Shown in pieces: positions 17,526 to 27,286 of a stretch of 43,643 nt of DNA; the first letter of the stretch is position 1, and the number at the start of each line of letters is the position of its first letter. The translations under genes and the position numbers were made by a program. Origin of the DNA: Paracoccaceae bacterium (GTDB taxonomy: Bacteria > Pseudomonadota > Alphaproteobacteria > Rhodobacterales > Rhodobacteraceae); the NCBI GenBank assembly GCA_020425125.1, contig JAGQRV010000017.1, forward strand, positions 1 to 43,643, read 5' to 3'. The notes beneath the pieces are model-generated. The model was not told the DNA's origin and did not search any database. It saw only the letters and a list, made by a program, of their open reading frames with translations.

Positions 17526-18612
17526 GGCTCTGTTGCGCAAATCCAGTGAGGGATTCATCTCGTGAATCCAGCGTGGTAGCTGGATGACATGAGCAGACCC
17601 ACGCCCCCCACCTGCAAGACCACGAAATGGCCGGCCTATAACGAAGCGCTCAAGCGCCGAGGCTCGCTGACGATCTGGATTGATCCCGAGATGAGGTGGG
17701 ATGCCGCGCCGACAGGCAGGCGTGGCCGACAGCAGACCTACAGCGATACCGCCATCCAGACCCGTCTCACGATGAAGGTGTTGTTCGGCATGGCGCTCCG
17801 GCAGACGACCGGCTTTGTCGGGAGCCTGCTGCGGCTGACCGGTTTGGACTGGGCGGTGCCCGACTTCAGCACCCTCAGCCGTCGCCAGAAGACCTTGAAG
17901 GTCAACATCCCCTATCGCGGCTCGCAGGGGCCGCTCCACCTGCTGATCGACAATGAGGCATCGGCCGCCATCGGTCCGAGGACGATGCCGAATGGCATCA
18001 AGGTCGAGGGCGAAGGCGAGTGGTACGCCCGTAAGCATGGAGGAACGAACCGCCGCATCTGGCGCAAGATCCACATCGGGATTGATGAGAAGACATTGGA
18101 GATCCGGGCTGCAGAGTTCACCACCAGTGACATTGGCGATGCCCCGATGTTGCCAGAGCTCCTTGACCAGATCCCGCCTGACCAGGAAATCGCCAGCGTC
18201 ACCGCCGACGGCGCTTTCGACACCCGCAAATGTCATGACGCCATCGCCGCCCGCGGCGCTGCCGCAATCATTCCGCCCCGCAAGAACGCCAAGCCCTGGA
18301 AGCCCGACACGCCGGGAGCGATCGCACGAAACGAAGCCCTTCGCGCCTGAAGGCGCCTCGGGCGAACCATCTGGCGACGATGGAGCGGGTATCACCGCCG
18401 GAGCCGAGCTGAGACCAAGATGCTCTGCGTCAAGCTCTTGGGCCAACGTCTCGCATCTCGCGACTTCGACCGTTAGGTCGCAGAGTTCCAGGTCCGGGTC
18501 GCCGTGCTGAACGGATTTTCCGCGCTCGGCATACCCGTCACCGTACCCGTGGCATAACTCCCTCAGGGGAACGGGCAGCCTCGGCTCTCAGCCGAGTTGC
18601 GCAACAGAGTCC
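17526..18612 (+). mobile_element. IS5-family insertion sequence, inactive
   Basis: The ends GGCTCTGTTGCGCAA (17526-17540) and TTGCGCAACAGAGTCC (from 18597) are inverted repeats differing at the tip, and they enclose one transposase gene. The roughly 1.09 kb length fits IS5-family elements of the IS903/IS427 type. It interrupts the IS3 end at 17525. The transposase is broken in three ways, described in the next entry, so the copy cannot move by itself. Confidence 0.82.
17589..18556 (+). pseudogene. IS5-family DDE transposase with insertion, frameshift and stop
   Basis: The protein opens SRPTPPTCKTTKWPAYNEAL and keeps IWIDPEMRWDAAPTG, YSDTAIQTRLTMKVLFGMAL and VTADGAFDTRKCHDAI, as in IS5-family transposases. 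Normal homologues read LIDSTGIKVEGEGEW; here about 11 extra residues separate LLID from GIKVEGEGEW, right behind the first catalytic Asp. The frame ends at 18350. The usual continuation (TIWRRWSGYHRRS, ETKMLCVKLLGQRL, then VAEFQVRVAVLNGF) follows in other frames and includes a TAG after DFDR. It is a dead transposase. Confidence 0.8.
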
Positions 18613-18755
18613 CTTGACACCCTTCAGGGGCAGGAGCGAGTGCTGCGCGGTCGTCATGTCTTTCTCCGTCGGGAGGAGGGTGGATAGGTGGGCTTGCCGG
18701 ATTGGGCGTCAGGGAGAAGCGGACCGATCCTGGTGTGGGGCCGGTCCGGGGTTCT

Positions 18756-20327
18756 CTATTCGCCGGGACTGGCAGGCTGTTTCACCACGAGGTGATGCCG
18801 ACTCTCTTCCGTGCTGAAGTCCTCATTCATCCAGCGCAGGAGCGAGATGCACAGGATCGCGAGGACCGGGATCAGCGGCAGCGCCACGACGATCGTCGAG
18901 GTCTGAACCGGCTTCAGCCCGCCCAACTGGATCAGCACGACACCGATCGCGGCAAGGATCAGTGCCCAACTCACCCGGATCGACTGCTTGGGTCCCTGGT
19001 AGCCCGACAGCTTGCGCGACGTGACCGAGGCCAGGACATAGGCCGCCGAGTCGAGCGTCGTGGCAAGGAAGATGAAGCACAACAGGATGAAGACGATCGT
19101 CACCAGGCCGGACCTTGGCATCGTGCCAAGGATCGCCTGAACGGTCGCCGGGAAGCCATCGCTCGACAGGATGGCCGCGACATCCAGCGTGCCGGACAGT
19201 TGGAGGTTCATCGCGTAGCCGCCCCAGATCGCAAAGAACACCCAGCAGCCGAGCGAACCCCAGACCAGTTCCGCGACGATAAGTTCGCCGATTGTCCGCC
19301 CGCGCGAGATGCGCGCCACGAACAGGCCCATCATCGGCGCATCGGCGATCCACCAGGCCCAGTAGAAGACGGTCCCGTCCTTCCAGAACGTCGCCCCCCC
19401 GACCGGATCGGTCCAGGTGCTCATGTGGATGAAGTTCGCCGTCATCTGGCCAAGGCTGTTCACCCAGCCATTCACGATGAAAAGCTTGGGGCCGACGATG
19501 AAGGTGAAAGCCAGCAGCAGGATGGCAAGGATGACGTTGGCGTCCGACAGGATCTTGATGCCCTTGGACAGACCGAACCAGACAGAGCCACCAAAGAGCG
19601 CTGTCCAGGCGGCCAGGATGGCGGGATTTAGGCCCAGCGACGGCTCTATCCCGAACTGCCCGCCGACGAGCTTGGACACCAAGGGAACAGCAAGGCCCAA
19701 CGAGGTTCCGACGCCGCCGACCACGCCGAAGACGACGACGGAGTCGAGCAGGACGCCGGCCCGGCTGTCGACATGCCGGCCCAGCACGCCGCCCGCGGCG
19801 ACCGAAAGCCGGACACCCGGGTTTCGGCGGACGAACATCGGATAGGCGATCGGAATAGAGGGTAGGCAATAGAACGCCCAAGGCGTCACGCCCCAGTGGA
19901 ACTGGCCATAGGTCAGCGCCCATTCGGCTGCTTCGTGGGACATCGGCTCGACATCGAAGGGTGGGCCTTGCAGGTACTAGATCGGCTCGACCCAGGCCCA
20001 GTTCACGATGGCGATACCGATGCCCGCGCAAAGGATCATGGCAACCCAGCCAAAATAGCTGAATTCCAGGGCGTCATCTGGTCCACCAAGACGGACATTG
20101 CCAAAACGGCTGACGGCAAGACCGATCAGAAAGACGACGGCGGCGATCCCCGCGGCAAGATAGAGCCAACCGAACTTGCCCGTCGCAAAGGCGAAGGCCG
20201 CGTTGACGGCCGCGGGCCCCGCTTCGGGAAACAGCAGCAGGGGCGCCACTACCGCGGTGATCACCGCGAGTGATGGGAAGAAGACGCGACGGTCTAGCCG
20301 GTCGCCGCCGGGTATGGTGTGGTGCAT
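18756..20327 (-). pseudogene. BCCT-family transporter interrupted by an amber codon
   Basis: Read through, this is a 523-residue inner-membrane carrier of the betaine/choline/carnitine transporter family. The substrate-site region FYWAWWIADAPMMGLFVARIS and the following RGRTIGEL are diagnostic. About twelve hydrophobic segments are visible. Codon 117 (19977-19979) is TAG where the family has Tyr in EPIYYLQGPP, and the frame resumes unchanged behind it, so one base change explains the lesion. An ATG 11 codons later could restart translation but would lack the first membrane segments. It lies downstream of the GMC dehydrogenase and should import that enzyme's quaternary-ammonium-type substrate. 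Confidence 0.85.
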
Positions 20328-20383
20328 GGTTTTCCTCCTTGGAGACCCGCCCTGTTCTCTCTCCCGGCGGGTACGACTGACGG

Positions 20384-20407
20384 GCTGGTCCCTGATCGGG
20401 AACCAGC
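20384..20407 (-). terminator. Hairpin between the GMC dehydrogenase and transporter genes
   Basis: GCTGGTCCC and GGGAACCAGC pair around TGATC with one bulged base. The hairpin sits in the 99-base gap between the stop of the GMC gene and the start of the transporter gene on the minus strand. Without a T run it may lower, rather than end, transcription into the transporter gene, or protect the upstream mRNA. Confidence 0.4.
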
Positions 20408-20426
20408 GCGAAACCGGACGGGCGCT

Positions 20427-22088
20427 TCAGACGCCCGCTTGAATCCAGCGCGCCGCCTTCTCTGCGATCATGAGCGTGGGGGCATTGGTATTGCCGCTGG
20501 TGATTTCGGGCATGACGCTGGCATCGACGACGCGCAGCCCCTGGATGCCGCGCACGCGCAGATGGGTGTCGACGACCGCGTCGGGGTCGTCATCGCGCCC
20601 CATCTTGGCCGTCCCGGCGGGATGGAAGATCGTGTTGGCGATGTCACCGGCCAGCTTGGCCAAGTCCTCGTCGGACTGGAACTGGACGCCGGGCTTCCAT
20701 TCGACCGGCCTGTACTTCTGCATCGCCGGTTTTTCCATGATCTCGCGCACCTGCCGCAGGCTTTGGGCCGCGATGAGGCGGTCTTCTTCGGTCGCCAGGT
20801 AATTGGGCTGGATTTCCGGGGCGTCGTCCGGATGCTTGGACTTGATCCGCACATGGCCTCGCGACGACGGGTTGAGGTTGCACACGCTCGCCGTCATGGC
20901 CGGGAACGGGTGCAGAGCCTCGCCGAAGGCGTCGAGGCTGAGCGGCTGGACATGGTATTCCAGGTTGGCGTGGGGACGGCTGGGGTCGGACCGGGTGAAG
21001 GCGCCCAACTGGCTGGGCGACATGCTCATCGGTCCCGAGCGCGTCAACACGTATTCCAGACCGATCCTTGCCTTGCCGAAGAGCGAGTTCGCCAGGGTAT
21101 TCATGGTTTTGGCATTCTCGATCTTGTAGACCGCGCGGATCTGCAGGTGATCCTGCAGGTTCTCGCCGACTCCAGTCATGTCCTTGATGACATCGATGCC
21201 ATGCGACTTCAGCAGTTCCGCAGGACCGACACCCGACAGTTGAAGGATCTGCGGCGACCCGATCGCACCGGCGGACAAGATCACCTCGCCCCGCGCCCGG
21301 ACCGTGACGGAATCGCCGCCGCGGCGGACGATGACGCCGACGCAGCGCGTGGCTCCGTTGCCGGTGGCCTCGAACACCAGCCGCTCGACGTGGCTTTCGG
21401 TCCAGACCGTCAGGTTCTTGCGGCCCTTGATTGGGCGCAGGAAGGCCTTGGAGCTGTTCCAGCGCCAGCCCGATTTCTGCGTCACCTCGAAATAGCCGAC
21501 CCCGGCATTGTCGCCGCTGTTGAAATCGTCGGTGCTTTCGATGCCGGCCTCGTTCGCGGCCTTGGCGAAGGCTTCCAGCACGTCCCAGCGTAGGCGCTGC
21601 TTTTCGATCCGCAGTTCGCCGTCGCCGCCGTGCATGTCGGAAAAGCGGCCGTTGTCACCGGTTTTCGGGTTGGCGCCATTGTCGAGCTTGTAGTGATCCT
21701 CGTGCGCCTTGAAGTCGGGCAGCGACCTCTCCCAGGACCAGTCTTCGTCGCCGGTCAGCTCGGCCCAGTTGTCATAGTCGCGGGCCTGACCGCGCATGTA
21801 GATCATGCCGTTGATCGACGAGCATCCGCCCAGCGTCTTGCCGCGCGGATAGCGCAGCGACCGGCCGTTGAGTCCCGGCGTGGCTTCGGTTTGGAACATC
21901 CAATCCGTGCGCGGATTGCCGATGCAGTACAGGTACCCCACCGGGACGTGGATCCAGATGTAGTTGTCTTTCTTGCCGGCCTCGAGCAGCAGAACCCGTT
22001 TCGTGGGATCGACGCTGAGCCGGTTGGCGAGCAGGCAGCCGGCAGTACCGGCCCCCACGACGATGTAATCGAACGGATTGTTGGGCAT
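20427..22088 (-). CDS. GMC-family FAD-dependent alcohol dehydrogenase, choline-dehydrogenase-like
   Basis: A 553-residue flavoenzyme. The dinucleotide motif VVGAGTAGCLLANRL starts at residue 10, GKTLGGCSSINGMIYMRG near 83 is the GMC signature, and the active site has His in FHPAGTAKMG and Asn in GNTNAPTLMIAEKAA, as in choline dehydrogenases and oxidases. It oxidises an alcohol to an aldehyde. The neighbouring aldehyde dehydrogenase and BCCT transporter suggest a quaternary-ammonium or zwitterionic alcohol, but choline itself is only one option. No betaine-aldehyde-dehydrogenase-type betB or betI regulator is present. It begins 15 bases after the aldehyde dehydrogenase stop, so the two genes form one operon. 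Confidence 0.92.
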   Translation of the reverse strand: MPNNPFDYIVVGAGTAGCLLANRLSVDPTKRVLLLEAGKKDNYIWIHVPVGYLYCIGNPRTDWMFQTEATPGLNGRSLRYPRGKTLGGCSSINGMIYMRGQARDYDNWAELTGDEDWSWERSLPDFKAHEDHYKLDNGANPKTGDNGRFSDMHGGDGELRIEKQRLRWDVLEAFAKAANEAGIESTDDFNSGDNAGVGYFEVTQKSGWRWNSSKAFLRPIKGRKNLTVWTESHVERLVFEATGNGATRCVGVIVRRGGDSVTVRARGEVILSAGAIGSPQILQLSGVGPAELLKSHGIDVIKDMTGVGENLQDHLQIRAVYKIENAKTMNTLANSLFGKARIGLEYVLTRSGPMSMSPSQLGAFTRSDPSRPHANLEYHVQPLSLDAFGEALHPFPAMTASVCNLNPSSRGHVRIKSKHPDDAPEIQPNYLATEEDRLIAAQSLRQVREIMEKPAMQKYRPVEWKPGVQFQSDEDLAKLAGDIANTIFHPAGTAKMGRDDDPDAVVDTHLRVRGIQGLRVVDASVMPEITSGNTNAPTLMIAEKAARWIQAGV

Positions 22089-22103
22089 GGTCCCGGCTCC
22101 AGG

Positions 22104-23603
22104 TCAGCGGGCCACGGGCATGGCGAACTCGGCACCCTTCGGGATGCTTTCGGGCCAGCGCTGCATGATGGATTTCTGCTTGGTGTAGAAACGCACGCCT
22201 TCTTCGCCGTAGGCGTGCATGTCGCCGAACAAGCTCTTTTTCCAGCCACCGAATCCGTGCCAGGCCATCGGAACGGGAAGAGGAACGTTGACGCCGACCC
22301 TGCCGACCTGGATCTTGCGACCGAACTCACGGGCCGCATTGCCGTCGCGGGTGAAAGGACTGACGCCGTTGCCGAATTCGTGGGCGTTGATCAACTCGAC
22401 ACCCTCGGCAAAGTCCCTCACGCGGACGCAGGACAGGACCGGCCCGAAGATCTCTTCGCGGTAGGTCGTCATGTCAGGCGTGACATGATCGAACAGCGTG
22501 CCGCCGAGCCAGAAGCCCGCATTCTGGCCGGAAACGGAGTGCCCGTGGCCATCGACGACAAGTTCGGCGCCCTCGGCGATCCCCTTGTCGATATAGCCCG
22601 TGATCCGGTCGCGCGCCGCGGAGGTCACGATCGGACCCATTTCGGCATCCATCTCGAGGCCGTTCATGATGACGAGATTGCGTGCACGTTCGGCCAGCAT
22701 CGGCACGATCCTGTCGCCCACATCGCCAACAAGCGTTGCCACGGAGATCGCCATGCAGCGCTCGCCCGCCGAGCCATAGGCAGCCCCGACCAGTGCATCG
22801 ACCGCCTTTTCGAGGTCGGCATCCGGCATGACCAGCATGTGGTTCTTGGCCCCGCCGAGCGCCTGCACGCGTTTGCCGTGCCGCGCGCCGGTTTCGTAGA
22901 TGTAGTTGGCGATCGGCGTCGAGCCGACGAACGAGATCGCGCGGACATCCGGGTGCTCCAGAAGCGCATCCACCGCGACCTTGTCGCCTTGCACGACGTT
23001 GAACACACCGTCCGGGAAACCGGCCTCTTTCACCAGGTCGGCATACATCAGCGACGGCGTCGGATCGGTCGGCGACGGCTTCAGCACGAAGGTGTTGCCG
23101 GCGGCGATGGCGACCGGGAACATCCACATCGGCACCATGACCGGAAAGTTGAACGGCGTGATGCCCGCGACGACGCCGAGCGGCTGGCGCAGCGTCCAGT
23201 TGTCCATGCCGGTGGACACCTGATCGGTGAAATCGCCCTTCAAGAGTTGCGTGATGCCGCAGGCGAACTCGACGATATCCATCCCGCGCTCGGCTTCGCC
23301 GCGGGCGTCGGTGAACACCTTGCCATGTTCGGCGGTGATCGCGCGGGCCAGCTCGTCCTTGTGCTCGTTGAGAAGGTTGAGGAAGCGGGTCATCAACCGC
23401 GCACGCCGGATCGGGGGCATGTCGGCCCAAGCCGGAAAGGCCGACTGCGCGGCGGCAATGGCTACGGCGGCTTCGGCCTGCTCGGCCAGGGCAACGCGCC
23501 CCGTCACGGCGCCCGTTGCAGGGTTGTAGACGTCTTGCGTGCGGCCCGACTGCCCGCCAACGCGCTGGCCGGCGACGTAGTGTCCAATCCCGGTGATCGT
23601 CAT
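22104..23603 (-). CDS. mmsA: CoA-acylating methylmalonate-semialdehyde dehydrogenase type aldehyde dehydrogenase
   Basis: A 499-residue aldehyde dehydrogenase. [17 protein letters not shown] near 140 and the catalytic cysteine in [11 protein letters not shown] are diagnostic of the MmsA branch, which converts a semialdehyde and CoA to acyl-CoA with [19 protein letters not shown] is also typical. In this operon it may instead take the aldehyde made by the GMC enzyme. The start at 23603 ([12 protein letters not shown]) is preferred over an ATG 26 codons upstream because GGGAGG lies just before it and the longer form would overlap the LysR operator region. It is the first gene of the minus-strand operon. 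Confidence 0.92.
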   Translation of the reverse strand: MTITGIGHYVAGQRVGGQSGRTQDVYNPATGAVTGRVALAEQAEAAVAIAAAQSAFPAWADMPPIRRARLMTRFLNLLNEHKDELARAITAEHGKVFTDARGEAERGMDIVEFACGITQLLKGDFTDQVSTGMDNWTLRQPLGVVAGITPFNFPVMVPMWMFPVAIAAGNTFVLKPSPTDPTPSLMYADLVKEAGFPDGVFNVVQGDKVAVDALLEHPDVRAISFVGSTPIANYIYETGARHGKRVQALGGAKNHMLVMPDADLEKAVDALVGAAYGSAGERCMAISVATLVGDVGDRIVPMLAERARNLVIMNGLEMDAEMGPIVTSAARDRITGYIDKGIAEGAELVVDGHGHSVSGQNAGFWLGGTLFDHVTPDMTTYREEIFGPVLSCVRVRDFAEGVELINAHEFGNGVSPFTRDGNAAREFGRKIQVGRVGVNVPLPVPMAWHGFGGWKKSLFGDMHAYGEEGVRFYTKQKSIMQRWPESIPKGAEFAMPVAR

Positions 23604-23665
23604 GTCTATCCTCCCGATGCTCTCTCGGGCCAGATACCGGCGGTGTAACGCTTTTTTCCAATGAC

Positions 23666-23683
23666 TAATGCGGTGGCGCATTA
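23666..23683 (+). promoter_or_regulatory. Palindromic LysR-type operator candidate
   Basis: TAATGCG and CGCATTA are perfect reverse complements separated by GTGG. They lie in the 94-base gap between the divergent starts of the mmsA-type gene and the LysR gene. The position and dyad are what is expected for a LysR-regulator binding site controlling both promoters. Confidence 0.6.
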
Positions 23684-23697
23684 TAAGCGGAATTTAT

Positions 23698-24627
23698 ATG
23701 GAGCGCCCCGTCGACGTTCGGACTTTGCAGTCCTTCGTGACCGTTGCGCGCGAGGGCAACGTCTCGCGCGCGGCTGACGTGCTATGCCTGACCCAGCCGG
23801 CGATCAGCCTGCAAATGAAGCGCCTTTCCGAAAGTACCGGATTGACGCTTTTCGCCCGCACGGCGAAGGGAGTCGATCTGACGCAGGATGGGGCGGCGCT
23901 GCTTGTAAAGGCGGAACAGGTCCTCGGGGCGCTGGAAGATTTCCGTCAGACCGCGCGGCGGATGAAGGGCACCGTCCGCGGCACCCTTCGCCTTGGCACC
24001 GTGATCGACCCGGACTTCATCCGCCTGGGCCAGTTCCTGCACGCCGTTATCGCCGCGGCACCTGAACTCCGGACCCAGTTGACGCATGGGATGAGTGGGG
24101 ACGTGCCTGTGCGACTTCTGCGCGGCGAGATCGATGTCGGCTATTTCCTGGGAGATCCGACGGATGGCACCTGGGCCGTCGGACAAGACCAGGAGCGCAC
24201 CGAGTCCGTCTTTGACCACGCGGTGCTGACCAGGTTCAAGTATCGCGTCGTCGCGCCCGCGGGCTGGAAGAACCGCACGGCAGGGCTTGACTGGAAGGAA
24301 CTTGCAGCCTTGCCCTGGATAGGCACACCCACGGCCTCGGTGCACAGGCGCCTGCTTGATCGCCAGTTCGCGGCGCTTGGCGTCAAACAGAACGAGGTCG
24401 CGGTCGTGGATCAGGAGGCCTCGATGCTGGCCATGGTGCGCTCCGGGGTGGGATTGTGCCTGTGCCGGGAATCGATGGCCTTGTATGAGGAGCAGGTCCA
24501 CGGTCTGGTCGTGGTGGATCGGGCCTCGGTGGAGACGACGCTTGGCTTCCTGTCGCTGGCGAACCGCCAGGTCGAACCGAGAATTGAATTGGCTTTCGAT
24601 CTGGTCGCGAAGATCTGGAACCTGTGA
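23698..24627 (+). CDS. LysR-family transcriptional regulator of the BCCT-GMC-aldehyde dehydrogenase genes
   Basis: A 309-residue regulator. The N-terminal helix-turn-helix reads DVRTLQSFVTVAREGNVSRAAD and then LTQPAISLQMKRL; the effector-binding domain follows from about residue 95. It is divergent from the dehydrogenase operon and shares the palindrome at 23666-23683 with it, so it is the probable regulator. An in-frame ATG ten codons earlier would overlap that palindrome, so the start at 23698 is more likely. The ribosome site is weak (GCGGAA). The inducer is presumably the imported amine or its oxidation product. Confidence 0.92.
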   Translation: MERPVDVRTLQSFVTVAREGNVSRAADVLCLTQPAISLQMKRLSESTGLTLFARTAKGVDLTQDGAALLVKAEQVLGALEDFRQTARRMKGTVRGTLRLGTVIDPDFIRLGQFLHAVIAAAPELRTQLTHGMSGDVPVRLLRGEIDVGYFLGDPTDGTWAVGQDQERTESVFDHAVLTRFKYRVVAPAGWKNRTAGLDWKELAALPWIGTPTASVHRRLLDRQFAALGVKQNEVAVVDQEASMLAMVRSGVGLCLCRESMALYEEQVHGLVVVDRASVETTLGFLSLANRQVEPRIELAFDLVAKIWNL

Positions 24628-24714
24628 AAGGCCGGTTGCGGAAGGGCGGTCGTCACTGAAGGCGCCGGAGATGGGGTGGATGCCGCACTCCCCTCGCAGC
24701 CTCGCAATGTGTCC

Positions 24715-25501
24715 TGTCAGAGCAACGCGGCTTGAGGCGGGGCAGGGCGGTCGCCCGCGTCTAAACATGACCAAGCGCCCACCTTTCAAGTACTTCAAGA
24801 CGTCGCCCGAAATCATCCGTCTGGCAGTGATGATGTACGTCCGGTTTCCGCTCTCGCTGCGGAATGTCGAGGACTTGGCTCGCACGAGCGCGGCGTCGAG
24901 ATCAGCCACGAGACGGTGCGGTTTTGGTGGCAGCGGTTCGGGACGATGTTCGCGGCGGAGATCCGCAAGCGGCGCGTCGAGGGCATGCGGTCGAGCCACT
25001 GGCGCTGGCACCTGGATGAGTTGTTCGTGAAGATCAACGGCGAGCGGTCGATCACGAGGGCGAGGTCCTGGAGAGTTTCGTGACGAAGACGCGGGACAAG
25101 ACGGCAGCGCTGAAATTCCTCAGGAAGACCCTGAAGCGGCACGGCCGGGCGCATCGCTTCGTCACGGATTGCCTGCGGTCCTACGGGGCCGCCCTGAAGG
25201 AGATCGGTGCCGCCGACCGGCAGCAGACGGGACGCTGGGAAAGCAACCGGGCGGAGAACGGGCACCTGGCGTTTCGACGACGCGAGCGGGCGATGGAGCG
25301 GTTCCGGCGCGTGCGAAGTTTGCAGATGTTCGCCTCCGTCCACGCCTCGGTCTGCAACCATTTCAACTCGGAGCGCAGCCTTTCCTCCAGAGCCACCTTC
25401 AAGCAGAACCGCGCCGCCGCTGTGGCCGAGTGGCGTGAACTCGGATCGGCATGGGGACAGCATCGTTGTCCCAGTTGAGACTGGTTTGAACTTGTCTGAC
25501 A
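24715..25501 (+). mobile_element. IS6-family element, inactive
   Basis: The left end TGTCAGAGCAACGCGGC and the right end, which closes as TTGTCTGACA, are imperfect inverted repeats about 790 bases apart, the standard size of IS6-family elements. The single gene inside is a broken transposase. The same left end occurs twice more, at 31743 and, more divergently, at 31839. Confidence 0.68.
24767..25478 (+). pseudogene. IS6-family transposase, frameshifted and with a core deletion
   Basis: It starts MTKRPPFKYFKTSPEIIRL and keeps FPLSLRNVEDL, then slips frame near 24880. HETVRFWWQRFGTMFAAEIRK and SSHWRWHLDELFVKINGE follow in a second frame. About 12 bases are missing where homologues read HYLWRAVDHEGEVLE, and VLESFVTKTRDKTAALKFLRK then runs in a third register to the stop at 25478. 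The last part includes VTDCLRSYGAALKEIG and RWESNRAENGHLAFRRRE. The enzyme family is clear but the gene cannot give an intact protein. Confidence 0.78.
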
Positions 25502-25645
25502 CCCCCATTTCCCTCAGCGCGAACCGGAAGTATCGGCAGGCGGCATGTTGAACGATCGCCGATGGGAACCGGCGGCGGGCGTAGGAGACTTGGCGGACGC
25601 AGGCCCATATAGTCAGACGTTCGCGATCACCAAACGGTTGACGTG

Positions 25646-25996
25646 ACACTGCCCTTCGATCTCTTCGTCGATACCGGCAACTTGAGTTGGGAGAAGTCCG
25701 TCGCCAAGGTGGTCGAGGACCGCGACGTGCTGCTGGGCTCCTACGATTTTCCCGCCGAGCACTGGAAACACATCCGAACGTTGAACCCGATCGAGAGCAC
25801 CTTTGCCACCGTCCGGCACCACACCCGACGCACCAAGGTCAGCCTCGACCGCAAGACCGGGCTTGCCATAGCCTTCTGCCTGATGAAGTCGGCGCAGAAG
25901 ATATGGCGCAAGCTCGACGGCCGGAACCGCCTGCCGGAGGTCATCGAAGGGGTTGAGTTCCGCGACGGCCGCCGCCACCTTCAAACCGCCGCCTGA
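25646..25996 (+). pseudogene. C-terminal fragment of an IS256-family transposase
   Basis: Translation gives PFDLFVDTGNLSWEKSVAKVVEDRD and then FPAEHWKHIRTLNPIESTFATVRHH, the highly conserved C-terminal block of IS256-type (mutator-like) transposases that contains the last catalytic Glu in NPIEST. It continues to IWRKLDGRNRLPEVIEGV. The N-terminal two thirds, including the DD residues, are absent. The 144 bases before it and the 272 bases after it show no recognisable gene. Confidence 0.8.
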
Positions 25997-26268
25997 ACAC
26001 GCGTAACCAACTTTCGCGCACAGGTCGCTCAAGGTTGATCCAATCGAGCCCGTCGACCTACAGGCGCTCGCCGATCGGATGCTGTGGCTCATCGAGCGTA
26101 CAGCGGGTGCGGCCTGGCTCAGCGCCGCCGCGGACACTTGCCGGGCTCGGGCTCACGCGACGGAAATGACAGGCAGAATACGTCCGAAGGCAAGGCCCGC
26201 GGACCCGCCGGGGCGCCGACCCTGACCGCCCAGACGTTCCCCAAGGTCGCGCCGGAACGCCCGCCAGC

Positions 26269-27255
26269 CTAGCCCTTGTCGTCGTCGAACGCCGCGCAGC
26301 TCTCCAGCTTCACGTTGATCCGGCGCAGGGTGATGGTGACACCGGTCTTGGTACCGGCCTCGTCGCCGCCGGTATCGCCCACGAAGACCAGCGCCTGCAC
26401 CGGATTGCTGCCGCCATAGCTGAACACGTCGTCGGAATGATCGGTGTCGATGTAGGACTCGCGCATGCTGTTGGCGACGTCGTAGCTGAGGATGCGGCTG
26501 CCCGGCGGCGCCGAGAACAGGATGGAATCGCGCTGCTCCTCGGCTGCGGTGTAGTCGTTTTGCGGCGAGTCGAAGGCGCCCGAGCATTCGTAGGCATGCA
26601 TGTAATAGCTGGCCAGGAGTGTCGTCGCCGCGTCCTGGGTCCGCAGGTCCAGCGAGAACTTCACGCAGGGCCCGTGCCCGTCGTATTCGGAATCGCCGCG
26701 GGTGTGCTTGGGCACGAACAGGATCTGCTGCGAGGGGATGGTCTCGGTGACCGCCGGGCAGTGGGCGGCACCGGTCACCCGCTCGGTATGCAGCGCCTCG
26801 ACGCCCCCGGGATCGGGATTCGCGGCGCTGTAGACCGCCACCACCTCAAGCTCGGCGCTACCCTCGATGGTGGCAAAGCCCTTGCAGAAGCCCTGCGGGC
26901 ACAGGCCGCGCGCCTGCTCGATGATGTCGTCGCAGTCGATCTCGTAGGCCTCGCCCGGCCCCAGCTTGTTGGCGTCAAGAAACCCGGTCTTGCCCCCGGC
27001 CATCTCGCCGGGCAACGCCACCGAGAACTCCTTGCGCACCTGCACCGGATCGGCATTGGGGTCCTCGTTCGGATTGAGGATGTTGATCGCCGTGGTATAG
27101 GCCCCGGGCGCCAGGATCGACCCGTCCGCCTTGCCGCAAATGAACTTTACCGGATAAAGCCGCTTTGTCTCCTGGGCCCAGGCGGTTGCCGCGCCCAGTC
27201 CGGCCAGCGCGACGCCAAGAACGACAAGACGGGCCAAGCTGAAAAATCGCGTCAT
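26269..27255 (-). CDS. Exported eight-cysteine protein, paralogue of the C-terminal domain of the neighbouring beta-propeller protein
   Basis: A 328-residue protein of no family I recognise. Residues 1-28 are a signal peptide ending AWA-Q. The mature part has cysteines at 40, 108, 119, 124, 166, 197, 224 and 320, probably four disulfides. It also has the blocks CGK, AYTTAINILN, LPGE-AGG, DCDDI, LCPQGFCKGF, AVYSAANP, GDSEYDGHGPC, AYECSG, DTDHSDD and GDTGGDEAGTKTG. All of these recur with nearly the same spacing in residues 762-1057 of the protein encoded 31 bases upstream. AAGGA precedes the start. A soluble or surface-bound periplasmic or extracellular role is likely; acidic loops might bind calcium. 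Nothing enzymatic is evident. Confidence 0.88.
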   Translation of the reverse strand: MTRFFSLARLVVLGVALAGLGAATAWAQETKRLYPVKFICGKADGSILAPGAYTTAINILNPNEDPNADPVQVRKEFSVALPGEMAGGKTGFLDANKLGPGEAYEIDCDDIIEQARGLCPQGFCKGFATIEGSAELEVVAVYSAANPDPGGVEALHTERVTGAAHCPAVTETIPSQQILFVPKHTRGDSEYDGHGPCVKFSLDLRTQDAATTLLASYYMHAYECSGAFDSPQNDYTAAEEQRDSILFSAPPGSRILSYDVANSMRESYIDTDHSDDVFSYGGSNPVQALVFVGDTGGDEAGTKTGVTITLRRINVKLESCAAFDDDKG

Positions 27256-27286
27256 GGCCTTTCCTTTCTGTACCTCAAACGTTCAG

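Noticed and set aside
19977-19979. TAG in the BCCT gene considered as a recoded pyrrolysine or suppressor-read codon
   Set aside because: The family has Tyr at this place, nothing else in the window suggests amber recoding, and other genes have TGA and TAA lesions too.
21630-23648. A 672-codon open frame on the plus strand
   Set aside because: It is antisense to the GMC and MmsA-type genes, has no ribosome site and no recognisable motif.
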